This document shows, piece after piece, positions 1 through 9,164 of a DNA stretch of 41,418 bases. The translations under genes and the position numbers were made by a program. The notes beneath the pieces are model-generated. The model did no database searches, was not told where the DNA came from, and saw nothing but the letters and a program-made list of their open reading frames with translations. Source of the DNA: Bradyrhizobium cytisi (GTDB lineage: Bacteria > Pseudomonadota > Alphaproteobacteria > Rhizobiales > Xanthobacteraceae); NCBI RefSeq assembly GCF_008123515.1, contig NZ_VSSR01000031.1, positions 1-41,418 of the forward strand, read 5' to 3'. Positions within the stretch are counted from its first letter, which is position 1, and every line of letters begins with the position of its first letter.

Positions 1-17
1 ACTTTAGATTCACGTGA

Positions 18-371
18 CTAGCTCACGAGATGCCAATCGGCTGCTGCATTGATCGTTCCGATTTGAGTCTTGGCCTCGACCTGTGTGCCGTTCATATCCC
101 GGACCGACAACTCATGAGTGGCATCGTTCTCGAACAGAAGATCGGTCTTGCCATCGCCTTTGTAGTCACCCTTGCCGGCAAAATGGAAGCCGGGGTCCAT
201 GACGCCGATCTGCGGGTTGGCCGTGACTTGGGTGCCTTTCATCCCCCAGACCGCCATGCCAATTGTGGTTGGGTTGAGAAACGGCAGGTCGGTCTTGCCA
301 TCGCGGTGATATTGCGCCGATGTCGTGATGCTGAACGCACCAGTCGTGAGGTCCGCAGTGCGCGTACCAAG
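18..371 (-). pseudogene. In-frame C-terminal duplicate remnant of the repeat-rich surface protein
   Basis: This stretch encodes 117 residues in the same reading frame as the 1290-residue protein that ends at 378. Only one TAA codon (380-378) and two codons lie between them. It opens with half of the same Ig-like repeat (LGTRTADLTTGAFSITTSA), breaks abruptly, and continues as two FG-GAP-like repeats (GDYKGDGKTDLLFEN) ending in DWHLVS and TAG. DWHLVS resembles the DWHIA end of the main protein, so both look like genuine C-termini. No convincing start or ribosome site exists; an internal ATG at 257 would give 79 residues. I infer a recombination scar between two related genes or between repeats. 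Stop-codon readthrough would append it to the main protein, but nothing in the sequence proves that. Confidence 0.6.
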
Positions 372-377
372 CGTTGC

Positions 378-3300
378 TTACGCAATGTGCCAATCGTTAG
401 GGATCAAGTTCGCATTGGCGACTTGATGCGCGGCGCCAATCTGCCCATTATCCCAGATCGACACCGCCCCATTGTCGTTGCGCCAGAGGATGTCACTGTG
501 ACCATTGCCGTCGAAGTCGCCGGTGCCGGCGATATGCCAGCTATTTGGGACGACGCCCGCCGCAGCCATGATATGGGCCTTGCTGATGTCGCCGTTATCC
601 CAGATCGACACTGCGCCATTGTCGTTGCGCCAGAGGATGTCGCTCTGGCCATTGCCGTCAAAGTCCCCGGTGCCGGCGATATGCCAGCTATTGGGGACGA
701 CGCCCGCCGCGGCCACGATATGGGCCTTACTGATGTCACCGTTATCCCAGATCGACACTGCGCCATTGTCGTTGCGCCAGAGGATGTCGCTCTTTCCATT
801 GCCGTCGACGTCGCCCGTGCCGGCGAAATGCCAGCTATTGGGGACGACGCCTGCTGCGGCCACGATATGGGCCTTGCTGATGTCGCCTTTGTCCCAGATC
901 GACACTGCGCCATTGTCGTTTCGCCAGAGGATGTCGCTCTGGCCATTGCCGTCAAAGTCGCCGGTGCCGGCGATATGCCAGCTATCGGGGACGACGCCCG
1001 CCCCGGCCACGATATGGGCCTTGCTGATGTCGCCGTTGTCCCAGATCGACACTGCGCCGTTGTCGTTGCGCCAGAGAACGTCGCTCCGGCCATTGCCGTC
1101 GAAATCGCCGGTCCCGGCGAAATGCCAGCTATCGGGCACGACGCCCGCTTGGGCAATGATATGAGCCTGGTTCATGTCGCCATTGTCCCATATCGACACT
1201 GCGCCATTGTCGTTGCGCCAGAGAATATCGCTATGGCCATCGCCGCTGAAATCGAAATTGGCGGTCAGGTCGAGGGTGGTCACTGCAAGTGCGTTCGACG
1301 CGTTGCTGGTGTTCCCCGCGGCGTCAGTTGCTTTTGCAATGATGCTATGGGCCCCCTCCGCCAACGTCGATGTCGCAATGCTGAACACGCCAGTCGTCAA
1401 GTCCGCAGTGCCTGTGCCGAGCACCGTCGTGCCGTTCGTGTCGTAAAGCGTCACCGTGCTACCAGCCTCAGCCGTTCCGTCGATCAACACTTGGGTGAAG
1501 CCCGTGATATCGTCGCCTTTGATGCCGCTGTCCGTCGTCGCGTCGAGGGACAGGCCGGTCGGCGGGACCGGCGCCGTGGTGTCCTCCGTCACGGCAAGGA
1601 CAGCAGATGCCGCGCCGGTATTCCCCGCCGCATCGGCCGCTTTCGCGGTGATATTGTGCGTCCCCTCGGCTAGCGCCGCTGTCGTAATGCTGAACGCACC
1701 AGTCGTCAGGTCCGCAGTGCCTGTACCGAGCACCGTGGTGCCGTTGGTGTCGTAAAGCGTCACCATGCTGCCGTGCTCGGCCATGCCGTCTATCTTGACC
1801 TGCGCGACGTTGGTGATGCGATCGCCGAGCGTACCGCTGTCCGTCGTCGCGTCGAGGGATAGGCCGGTCGGCGCGACCGGCGCCGTGGTGTCCTCCGTCA
1901 CCGCGAAGACGGCGGACGCAGTGCTCGTATTCCCCCACGCATCGGTCGCCTTCGCGTTGATATTGTGCGTCCCATCAGCCAGCGCCGATGTCGTGATACT
2001 GAACGCACCAGTCGTCAGGTCCGCGGTGCCCGTGCCAAGGACTGTGGTGCCGTTGCTATCATACAGCGTCACCGCGCTGCCGCGCTCGGCCGTGCCGTCG
2101 ATCTTGACATGCGCAAAGTTGGTAGTGCGATCGCCGATCGTACCGCTGTCGGTCGTCGCGTCGAGCGACAGGCCGGTCGGCCGGACCGGCGCCGTCGTAT
2201 CCGGATGGACGCTGACCTGAGCTACTGCCGTTTGCCACCATCCGTTGGCGACATATTCACCCGATATCCAGAACCCGTTCGGGTTGTTCGGATCGGCTAT
2301 TGCAGTCGAATAGGTGCCCCAGCGCTGGTCGTTCAGAGCGCCGGAATCGAAAAACGTACTGCTCGCCTGGTAAAGCGTCGGCGCGGTGAAGTCGGAAGCG
2401 CCGGCGCCGAGCACCGTATAATAGTCGGAAGGGTACATGTTCGGCCCGGAGGCCGAAAAATTGATGAGCACGTCGCCGTTCTGGTCGACCGCAATCGAAG
2501 GGGTGAACACGGCCACACCCGTGCCGATTGAGGCGCCGGAAATGACGTTCCCCATGACATATTGCGGATTCGTGGGATCGGTGACATCGAGCTTGAACCA
2601 CTCGATTTGCGCGAGCCCCCCCGCGCTCGGCATGGCTTCGCTCACGCCATAGACGTAGTTGTGTCCTCCCGAGGAAGTGAAGGCAAGGCCTTGGATGCGC
2701 CCGTCGCCAATGCCGAGCGTCTTGGTCGTGCCCAACTGCGCGGCGGTATTGTTGCTTCCGCCCACATCGGCGTCACCGAGGTAGAGCGTTTGGGTCCCGC
2801 TGAAGCCATGCGTCGGATCGTAGGTTTGATATGTGAGCGCGGTTTGCCTCGCGGTCGAATAGGCGCCCAAATAGTAGGTCACCCCGTTGTCGCCGGCGAT
2901 ATTGCGCATGATGCCGCCGGCCCCTGATACGATAGTGCTGGCGTCAGGCGTGATCGCGTGGTTTCCAGCGGCTATTACGCTGCTTTCGTTGACGACGAAT
3001 TCGCCGTTGTTGTAGCCGCCTCCTGCGTCGATAAATTCGGGCGCGGAGATGTAGATCTTGCCGTTGCTGACCGACAGATGGGGCATGTCCGATTGGGTCG
3101 TGGCGCCGTTGGACGTGTCGATCGAAGCCAAATACCAGCCGTCGTTCGGATTGCTATCTATCGACACGGCGATATCGATATTGGTGGCGAAGTTCCCGGT
3201 TCCCGGTTGAAAATTATCCGCGATGACCACGTAGTGGCCGGTCGAACTGTCATAGGTGGCACGCGCGTCGAGAAGGTTGTTGTCGAGCGTGGCGCCAAGC

Positions 3301-4250
3301 GGCGAGAACAAGCTGTGCAATGACCCGTTGGATACGATTGGATGGCCGCTCAGGTCGGTTATCTCGTAGTGAGTGGTCTCCGCGGTGAAAATGTAATTCG
3401 GCCCTACCGCCAACGCATTTTGGGGCGGAGTGTTGGTCAGGTCGGACAATCCGGAAAATGACAGGGTGACCGAGGTGGACGACGTCGGTGGCGTCGACGA
3501 ATAGAAGTTGAGCGCCGGTACGCCGGCGCTGGCGCCGATCGCCGCAGCACCGTAAAGGCTTTCGATCGTGGCAAGCAGGGAATAGGGGTCAGCCGGCGAG
3601 TCGTTGACGGCCCCTGCCGGGACGCCTCCGCCGACGACGATCGCTGCAACGTGATTGGGGTAGGTCACCGCTGGATTGGTGTTGTTTTCGTCGAAGGTGA
3701 CGATCAGCAGCGAATTGTTGGCCTGCGCCCAGGCAGCGTAGGCGGAGAGATTGGTCTGGATCCAGGCATCGCCCGCCGGAATCCCGCCGCCATTGTCGCT
3801 CGTCGGCGTCATGTTGTGGGTGTCGTCGGGCGAAACAAAGGAGACGGTCGGAAGGTTGGCGAAGCCGGCCGCGGTCTGAGGAAAAGTGCTGAAATCGTGA
3901 CCGTCATTGGCCGAATTGGCGAAGTGGATCCAAGGTTGGCGTTCGGGGACCGCCGTGTTTTCGGCGTAACCGCCGAATGTGTAACCGCTGGCGGCGAGCG
4001 TGCTCGCCAGCGTCGGTACGCTGGCCGGAAGCTGGGGAAAGCTGCCATTGGTGTTGATGCCCTGCGTCGAGCCAGAAAACAGGGCAATGTAATTGGGCTG
4101 GCTCGGATGGGTCACACCGTAGTCGTTGGTGAGCAGCATTCCCTGAGCGACCAGCGAGTTCAGGTAAGGCGCTTGGGGATTACCTATGATGTCGGAGTAG
4201 TTCTCGTTTTCCAGGGAAAGGACGACAATGTGGCTCGGAGTCGTGGTCAT
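378..4250 (-). CDS. Large repeat-rich phosphoesterase-family protein, probably secreted
   Basis: This is a 1290-residue mosaic. Residues 1-255 match the PF04185 phosphoesterase family (acid phosphatase/phospholipase C-like): ENENYSDIIG at the N-terminus, the THPSQPNY segment, and a later FDENN motif, all plausible metal and active-site positions. Residues about 258-685 form a beta-rich domain I cannot name. Three 103-residue Ig-like repeats follow (about 685-993), then six 49-residue FG-GAP/VCBS-like repeats (DFDGNGQSDILWRND). There is no N-terminal signal peptide. With the repeat-rich C-terminal half, this suggests type I-like export, although no exporter genes lie in the window. ATG 4250 follows a GGAGG about 10 bases upstream. 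Likely role is phosphate-ester cleavage at the cell surface or outside; the substrate is unknown. Confidence 0.75.
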   Translation of the reverse strand: MTTTPSHIVVLSLENENYSDIIGNPQAPYLNSLVAQGMLLTNDYGVTHPSQPNYIALFSGSTQGINTNGSFPQLPASVPTLASTLAASGYTFGGYAENTAVPERQPWIHFANSANDGHDFSTFPQTAAGFANLPTVSFVSPDDTHNMTPTSDNGGGIPAGDAWIQTNLSAYAAWAQANNSLLIVTFDENNTNPAVTYPNHVAAIVVGGGVPAGAVNDSPADPYSLLATIESLYGAAAIGASAGVPALNFYSSTPPTSSTSVTLSFSGLSDLTNTPPQNALAVGPNYIFTAETTHYEITDLSGHPIVSNGSLHSLFSPLGATLDNNLLDARATYDSSTGHYVVIADNFQPGTGNFATNIDIAVSIDSNPNDGWYLASIDTSNGATTQSDMPHLSVSNGKIYISAPEFIDAGGGYNNGEFVVNESSVIAAGNHAITPDASTIVSGAGGIMRNIAGDNGVTYYLGAYSTARQTALTYQTYDPTHGFSGTQTLYLGDADVGGSNNTAAQLGTTKTLGIGDGRIQGLAFTSSGGHNYVYGVSEAMPSAGGLAQIEWFKLDVTDPTNPQYVMGNVISGASIGTGVAVFTPSIAVDQNGDVLINFSASGPNMYPSDYYTVLGAGASDFTAPTLYQASSTFFDSGALNDQRWGTYSTAIADPNNPNGFWISGEYVANGWWQTAVAQVSVHPDTTAPVRPTGLSLDATTDSGTIGDRTTNFAHVKIDGTAERGSAVTLYDSNGTTVLGTGTADLTTGAFSITTSALADGTHNINAKATDAWGNTSTASAVFAVTEDTTAPVAPTGLSLDATTDSGTLGDRITNVAQVKIDGMAEHGSMVTLYDTNGTTVLGTGTADLTTGAFSITTAALAEGTHNITAKAADAAGNTGAASAVLAVTEDTTAPVPPTGLSLDATTDSGIKGDDITGFTQVLIDGTAEAGSTVTLYDTNGTTVLGTGTADLTTGVFSIATSTLAEGAHSIIAKATDAAGNTSNASNALAVTTLDLTANFDFSGDGHSDILWRNDNGAVSIWDNGDMNQAHIIAQAGVVPDSWHFAGTGDFDGNGRSDVLWRNDNGAVSIWDNGDISKAHIVAGAGVVPDSWHIAGTGDFDGNGQSDILWRNDNGAVSIWDKGDISKAHIVAAAGVVPNSWHFAGTGDVDGNGKSDILWRNDNGAVSIWDNGDISKAHIVAAAGVVPNSWHIAGTGDFDGNGQSDILWRNDNGAVSIWDNGDISKAHIMAAAGVVPNSWHIAGTGDFDGNGHSDILWRNDNGAVSIWDNGQIGAAHQVANANLIPNDWHIA
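381..1262 (-). repeat. Six tandem 147-bp coding repeats (FG-GAP-like)
   Basis: About 147-bp units repeat head to tail and translate as 49-residue units with the core SDILWRNDNGAVSIWDNGD. Copies are nearly identical at the DNA level, which favours slippage and recombination. The last unit is cut short at WHIA and the stop codon. Confidence 0.85.
1272..2198 (-). repeat. Three tandem 309-bp coding repeats (Ig-like)
   Basis: Three 103-codon units start at about 2198, 1889 and 1580 on the minus strand. Each begins TTAPVxPTGLSLDATTDSG and contains GTGTADLTTG. Half a unit recurs downstream of the stop codon at about 314-371. Confidence 0.85.
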
Positions 4251-5237
4251 GGTCGTCAGCCCTCCATTGCGGTTCGATGCGCGCAGCCTTTTTCATCAAG
4301 GTGCGCTGCTCTTTGCGTTCGCCTCTGCGGCGGCCCCAGAAGGCGGACGGGACAGACGAAGCGTGGGAGATCGCGGTGCCTGTTGGTCGAGAGAGCAGGT
4401 TCCAAGACGACCGCTGCTACAGTCTCGGAACGCGGGCTACTTGGCGTCCGCATGAATTCCCCTCCGGAGTGCGGCAATAGAGATTTAGGCGCGCCGCTGC
4501 CGCGGTCCGCTCGGCCTCTTCAGAACAGCTGATGACAGAAAGCCCCGACTCGCTGAATCCGAGACGCGACGAACTGCGATTTGTCTCGATACTCGCTGAG
4601 TTCACCTATCGAGCCAACGGCTCGGAGGGGGTACCTCATTCAATCACATGAGGGCGCGACGTGTTGAGAACCCAGTAGCCATTTCGGTCATCAGCGCTCA
4701 CCAAAGGTCTGCTTGCGACCGACGACGAAGCTTGGAGCTGCAACAAAGAAAGCGATCCAGCTCACCATTCGTGCAGGAGCATTTCTTGATCCTGCGCGCA
4801 ATCGAACGCGGAGGGCTCGAGGAAAGGACGGCGTAAGCGCCAAGTGTTAACGATCCACCCGATCGAGCGCCCTAGAAAGATGCTGAGAGACAATACCAGC
4901 AGGCCATCGGCGCAATCTGTTGCCGAAAATAATATCCGGCACCCTCCCAGCGGCGTATGCCGACCACCTCACCGCAACGGACGACCGGCTGCGACCCTGA
5001 CCCCGGAGATTATCATTTGGAACGCGCTAGTTCCGATGTGACCAGTGCCGCCCATTGTCGCAAGCCGTAGCTTGGACCGTAGCTCAATAAGAGACTTGCG
5101 GCGCGTACCCCCGATTCAGCGCAAGGGGGAATTAAAGAAGACCATTTCGGGTACTGAGCTGAAGTTTAGCGAAGTTCGCCTGCAAGATCGGGCTTGAGGG
5201 CATGGTCTCAAAATTCCGCGACAGCGTCTAGAACCAG
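4251..5237. other. Long intergenic region, no gene recognised
   Basis: About 1 kb separates the surface-protein start from the IS630 stump. The GGAGG ribosome site of the surface protein lies at its left edge. Only short frames are present, for example 39 codons at 4532-4651 on the plus strand, and none has a recognisable product. No tRNA or clear repeat was seen. The region is probably eroded DNA left by earlier insertions. Confidence 0.5.
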
Positions 5238-5525
5238 GTGAACCTGTTGCTCTTCCAAAGATCGCTGGCTTCGTCATGGCTCAACCAAGTCGAGCACTTG
5301 TTCGCGCCCCTTACCGATAAGAAGATCAGGCGCGGCGTCTATCGCAGCGTCGCGGCCTTCAGGGCTGACATCACATCGTTCATCGACCTACACAACGCCG
5401 ATGCCAAACCGTTCCGATGGACCAAGTCCGCCGATGACATCCTTGCTTCCATCGAGCGCTTCTGCCGATATAATGCCCCAGCAGAACACGACGCGATGTT
5501 GCGAACTTCCGGTTCAGGACGCTAG
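5238..5525 (+). pseudogene. IS630-family transposase, C-terminal remnant
   Basis: The translated segment SWLNQVEHLFAPLTDKK, followed by RGVYRSVAAFRADITSFI and FRWTKSADDILASIERFC, is the C-terminal part of an IS630-type DDE transposase. The final catalytic Glu is the E of LNQVE. The N-terminal domain and both catalytic aspartates are missing, and no terminal inverted repeats were found. The fragment ends TSGSGR-stop at 5525, inside the stop codon of the neighbouring universal stress gene. It is a dead insertion-sequence remnant. Confidence 0.8.
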
Positions 5526-6361
5526 TGCGACATCATCACCCAGCACGGTGGCTGGCCGATGACGGTCTTGGTCACGCCGCCCCAAACGACCTCGTTCAGG
5601 CGCGAATGGTGGTAGGCGCCCATGACGATGGCGTCGACGGCGTGGGACTGCGCCCAGCTCCCCAGCACCTTGCCGATCGAGCTGCCACTGCCCTTCACGG
5701 TTTCGAAGGACGCATAGATCCCGTGTTCCCTGAGATGATGGACGAGGCTGGTCCCGGATTGCGTGATCGCTTCGTCCTTGTCGTCCGCCACCGTGATCAC
5801 CCGCACCACAGCGGCGGCTTGCAGGATTGGCAATGCGTCGCCGACCGCACGCGCGGCGCGGGCCGAAGAGTCCCAGGCAATCACGACGCTCTCGAATTCC
5901 GGTCGCAGCGCCTCCACATGCTGCTCCGGACAAAGCAGCAGCGGTCGGCCGGATTGGAACAGGAAGGTCTCAACGATGTTTTCGGTTCGGCTGTCGTGCG
6001 GCTTCACTGGAATCAGGGTGAGGTCACTGAAGCGCGCATGTTCAGCCAGAGTCGATGCGATCTGGTCCGCCGGGACCCTCCCCGATCGGCTTTGGGCCCG
6101 AATGCCGGCACGCGAGGCCGCATTGGTGAATGCATTCAGGAGCTGCTGCATGTCGCCCACCTCGCGCACAACGCTGAGTTCGGCGGATTCCGGGTCATCA
6201 GGAAACACCACTTTCGGCCGAACAAAACCATCGTCCTCGAGCGCGAGCCCGGTCACCCTGGCACCGAGATCGGCCGCAACGGCTATGCACTTCTCGATCG
6301 CGGCCAACGTGGGGGCACGCGGCTCGCCAAAGAGCGGCAGAAACACGTCCTTGATAGGCAT
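5522..6361 (-). CDS. Tandem universal stress protein (UspA family)
   Basis: This is a 279-residue protein with two Usp folds. The first half starts MPIKDVFLPLFGEP. The second half begins around VVIAWDSSARAARAV and carries the nucleotide-binding type loop MGAYHHSRLNEVVWGGVT near the end. The C-terminus PPCWVMMSH looks complete. ATG 6361 is chosen because AAGGAG sits 6 bases upstream; an earlier in-frame start at 6472 would run through the promoter palindrome. The gene diverges from the kinase gene at 6557. The palindrome at 6459-6472 suggests low-oxygen control, fitting the known link of Usp proteins with anaerobiosis and energy stress. The precise role is unknown. Confidence 0.88.
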   Translation of the reverse strand: MPIKDVFLPLFGEPRAPTLAAIEKCIAVAADLGARVTGLALEDDGFVRPKVVFPDDPESAELSVVREVGDMQQLLNAFTNAASRAGIRAQSRSGRVPADQIASTLAEHARFSDLTLIPVKPHDSRTENIVETFLFQSGRPLLLCPEQHVEALRPEFESVVIAWDSSARAARAVGDALPILQAAAVVRVITVADDKDEAITQSGTSLVHHLREHGIYASFETVKGSGSSIGKVLGSWAQSHAVDAIVMGAYHHSRLNEVVWGGVTKTVIGQPPCWVMMSH

Positions 6362-6458
6362 GGGATTCTCCTTGCCGGCCAAAATGGGCCGCCTTTGGTC
6401 CGGGCGCTTGATCCTCCTCAAGCCGGGAAAGCTCCGCATCGCCAACCGACGACAGGCC

Positions 6459-6472
6459 TTGACGGAAGTCAA
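6459..6472. promoter_or_regulatory. FNR/FixK-type box
   Basis: TTGACGGAAGTCAA is a perfect palindrome of the TTGA-N6-TCAA form bound by FNR/FixK/CRP-type regulators, embedded in a 7-bp-arm inverted repeat (6457-6474). It lies 98-111 bp upstream of the stress-protein start and 85-98 bp upstream of the kinase start, so it could serve either promoter. Confidence 0.6.
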
Positions 6473-6556
6473 GGACTGGTCGCCGTCCCGACTTAAGCGT
6501 TACCCTGGTTTGCGGCCGGACCGCTCGGCGCCCTCATCTGCAATAAGCCGGCAGGG

Positions 6557-8080
6557 ATGACAGACAATACTGCGACCCAGGAACGGATCTTCGCGACACT
6601 GACTGCACGTCCCGGCGTGAAGCGGATCGACACGCACGCGGCTTCAGTTTTCCTTGACGGGACGTGCGCGCTGAAGATCAAGCGGGCGGTCAAATATCCG
6701 TTTCTCGATTATTCGACACTCGAGAAACGCAAGGCAGCCTGTGAGGAGGAGGTCAGGATCAACCGGCCGCATGCGCCGCAGATCTATCATCGCGTCGTGG
6801 CCATTACAGAAGAGCCGGACGGATCAGTGAAGGTCGACGGCCGCGGCCGCCCGATCGAATATGCCGTCGACATGTCACGTTTCGACGAGAGCCGGACGCT
6901 GGATCATCTGGCGAAGGCCGGACAGTTCGATGCGGACTTTGCGTCGGCCGTCGCCGACGCGATCACAGCTTCGCATGCTGCGGCGACGCGCGCTGACGGC
7001 AAGGCCTGGACGTCCTCCATCCCCGCCCTGATCGACGGCAACAGCAATGGCCTGCGGAGCGGCAATCATTTCCCGGCCGCGGGGATAGAGCAGCTTGCAC
7101 AAGTCTCGCACGTGGCATTCACGCGCGCCCGTCCCTTGCTTGAAGAACGCGGCCGCCAGGGTTTTGTGCGCCGCTGCCACGGCGATCTGCATCTTGCGAA
7201 TATCGTGCTGATCGGGCAGCAGCCCGTGCTGTTCGACGCCATCGAGTTCGACGCGCAGATGGCGACTGTCGACGTGCTCTACGACCTCGCCTTCACCCTG
7301 ATGGATCTGCTGCGCCACAATCAGCCGCTGGCAGCCAACACCGTTCTGAACCGGTATCTTGCCGCGACGCCGCTGGAAAACCTCGACGCCCTCGGCGCAC
7401 TGCCGCTATTCATGTCGGTTCGCGCCGCGATCCGGGCCCAGGTGGCGCTGGCGCGGCTGAAGTCTCCGCATTCCGACGATGCCGGCATTCTCGACGAGGC
7501 GCGCCGCAATTTCGACCTTGCCCGGGCGCTGATCCAGCCTCCCGCGCCCCGTCTGATCGCGGTGGGTGGACTATCCGGCACCGGCAAGACAGTTTTAGCA
7601 CGCGCGCTCGCGCCGACCGTCGCTCCGCAGCCGGGCGCCGTCGTGCTGCGCAGCGACGTCATTCGCAAGCAGATGTTTGGTGTCGCCGACACGGAGCGGC
7701 TGCCGCCATCCGCATACACGCCCGAGCTCGCAGCGCGGGTCTACGCGACGTTGGCCGAGCATGCCCGGCGTGTGCTGACCCAAAGCCATTCCGCGATCGT
7801 CGATGGCGTGTTTGCCCGCGATGTCGAGCGAGACGCCTTCGCCACACTGGCTCGGGATTGTAACGTGCCTCTCACCGGCCTCTTCCTCGTCGCGGATCTG
7901 GCGACCCGGCAGGCCCGCATCGGCGGTCGCCGCGGCGACGCATCCGATGCGACGCAAGAGGTTGCGGCGTTGCAAGAGCACTATAATATCGGCCACATCG
8001 GTTGGGCGACCATCGATGCATCCGGGACACCAGCGCAGACGCTCCAGAGCTGCCGGGACGCAATCGCTAAGGGCAGATAG
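6557..8080 (+). CDS. Two-domain APH-like kinase / P-loop ATPase
   Basis: This is a 507-residue protein of the bifunctional aminoglycoside-phosphotransferase-like/ATP-binding family. The N-terminal half (about 30-300) carries the APH/choline-kinase catalytic loop HGDLHLANI (208-216) and a downstream FDAIEFD metal-binding segment. The C-terminal half is a P-loop kinase-like domain with GLSGTGKT (338-345). The family name does not imply antibiotic resistance; homologues sit in stress regulons with Usp proteins and the substrate is not known. ATG 6557 follows GGCAGGG. It is followed 25 bp later by the CHAD gene, probably in one transcript. Confidence 0.8.
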   Translation: MTDNTATQERIFATLTARPGVKRIDTHAASVFLDGTCALKIKRAVKYPFLDYSTLEKRKAACEEEVRINRPHAPQIYHRVVAITEEPDGSVKVDGRGRPIEYAVDMSRFDESRTLDHLAKAGQFDADFASAVADAITASHAAATRADGKAWTSSIPALIDGNSNGLRSGNHFPAAGIEQLAQVSHVAFTRARPLLEERGRQGFVRRCHGDLHLANIVLIGQQPVLFDAIEFDAQMATVDVLYDLAFTLMDLLRHNQPLAANTVLNRYLAATPLENLDALGALPLFMSVRAAIRAQVALARLKSPHSDDAGILDEARRNFDLARALIQPPAPRLIAVGGLSGTGKTVLARALAPTVAPQPGAVVLRSDVIRKQMFGVADTERLPPSAYTPELAARVYATLAEHARRVLTQSHSAIVDGVFARDVERDAFATLARDCNVPLTGLFLVADLATRQARIGGRRGDASDATQEVAALQEHYNIGHIGWATIDASGTPAQTLQSCRDAIAKGR

Positions 8081-8105
8081 GGCAATCTGATTGGCGCGGG
8101 CTAGG

Positions 8106-9080
8106 ATGGCGCGACCCACCACGAACTCGACGGCGACCGCCCGCGCCAGGCCGGCCGCGAGCCGGAATACGCTGCCCGGTCGCCTCAGCCCCGGCATGGC
8201 CTGCGACACCGCCTTTCGGATCATCGCCCGCCGTCATCTCGCCGCTGTCCTCGCCCAGCATGACGGGACCTGTCGTGGCGATCCGGAGGCGCTGCATCAG
8301 ATCCGAATCGCACTGACCCATCTGCGAACTGCCATTCGCTTCTTTTCGCCCATGGTCGACGATGCGCTGCGCCCCAAAGTCTGGGCCGAGTTGAAATGGC
8401 TGAACAGCCAACTCGGCATGGTGCGGGACCTCGACGTCGCCATTGAACGCGTCGTCGCCGAGACCGGCGACGAGCTCGCGGTGATCGCCGAGCTCCAGCA
8501 CTGGGACGAGAAGCGGGCCGAAAGCCATCGCCTCTTGGCCCGCGCGCTGCAGTCGGCGCGATATCGTCGTCTGGTCGAACAGACATCGAGCTGGATCGAG
8601 AGCGGCCCCTGGTCGACCAGGCGCAGCAAGGAGGCCATCAGGCTGCGCCGCTGCCCGCTCGCCGACCACGCGACGGAGCAACTGACCGAATGGGAGAAGA
8701 CGCTGCTCAAGAAGGCCAGGAAGCTGCGCAAGCTCGACGTCGGGAAACGGCACAAGCTGCGGATTCTCAACAAGCGACTGACCTATTCGATCGAGTCGCT
8801 GCAGGACTTGTTTGCCGACGACTCGCTGACGAAGCAGAAGTCGATCCTCAAGCAATTGCGCAGGGCGCAAAAGTCGCTTGGACAGTTAAATGATGATGCG
8901 CGCGGTCAAACGCTGGCCGCGTCGTTGAACGAGGCCGTTCCCGAGGCCGGCATTCGCTTTCTCGATCGCAAGCGAGAAAAGAAGCTGTTGCGAACGGCTT
9001 CGACGGCCTATCGCAAGCTCGACAAGGCCAAACCATTCCGCTCCTCCGACCTGACGCCGAATTCGGAGCCGAAGGACTAA
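8106..9080 (+). CDS. CHAD domain protein
   Basis: This 324-residue protein is rich in Lys/Arg and His. Two CHAD signatures are visible, HQIRIALTHLRTAIRFF and HKLRILNKRLTYSIESL, each a helix with conserved His and basic residues. CHAD proteins bind inorganic polyphosphate through such basic helices and often localise to polyphosphate granules. The N-terminal 25 residues are low-complexity and basic. ATG 8106 is used; a TTG at 8091 would add five residues and cannot be excluded. Its place after the P-loop kinase and near the Usp gene supports a phosphate/energy-stress role (inference). Confidence 0.85.
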   Translation: MARPTTNSTATARARPAASRNTLPGRLSPGMACDTAFRIIARRHLAAVLAQHDGTCRGDPEALHQIRIALTHLRTAIRFFSPMVDDALRPKVWAELKWLNSQLGMVRDLDVAIERVVAETGDELAVIAELQHWDEKRAESHRLLARALQSARYRRLVEQTSSWIESGPWSTRRSKEAIRLRRCPLADHATEQLTEWEKTLLKKARKLRKLDVGKRHKLRILNKRLTYSIESLQDLFADDSLTKQKSILKQLRRAQKSLGQLNDDARGQTLAASLNEAVPEAGIRFLDRKREKKLLRTASTAYRKLDKAKPFRSSDLTPNSEPKD

Positions 9081-9164
9081 CTCTACGCTGGGTCGACACC
9101 ATGTCCGACGTCTATCTGAACTCACCCGAGGACGACGATCTCACCAAAGCGAGCTGAGCGTAGT

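Noticed and set aside
381..1262. Regular tandem repeats, considered as a CRISPR array or satellite
   Set aside because: The units are 147 bp, contiguous, without unique spacers, and translate into FG-GAP-like protein repeats.
30..1673. 547-codon open frame on the plus strand through the repeats
   Set aside because: It is the mirror of the surface-protein repeats; its repetition follows the opposite-strand protein and there is no ribosome site or domain.
4532..4651. 39-codon plus-strand frame
   Set aside because: No family, no ribosome site, and it lies in an eroded intergenic region.
9101..9157. 18-codon frame after the CHAD gene
   Set aside because: Too short and unsupported; likely chance.
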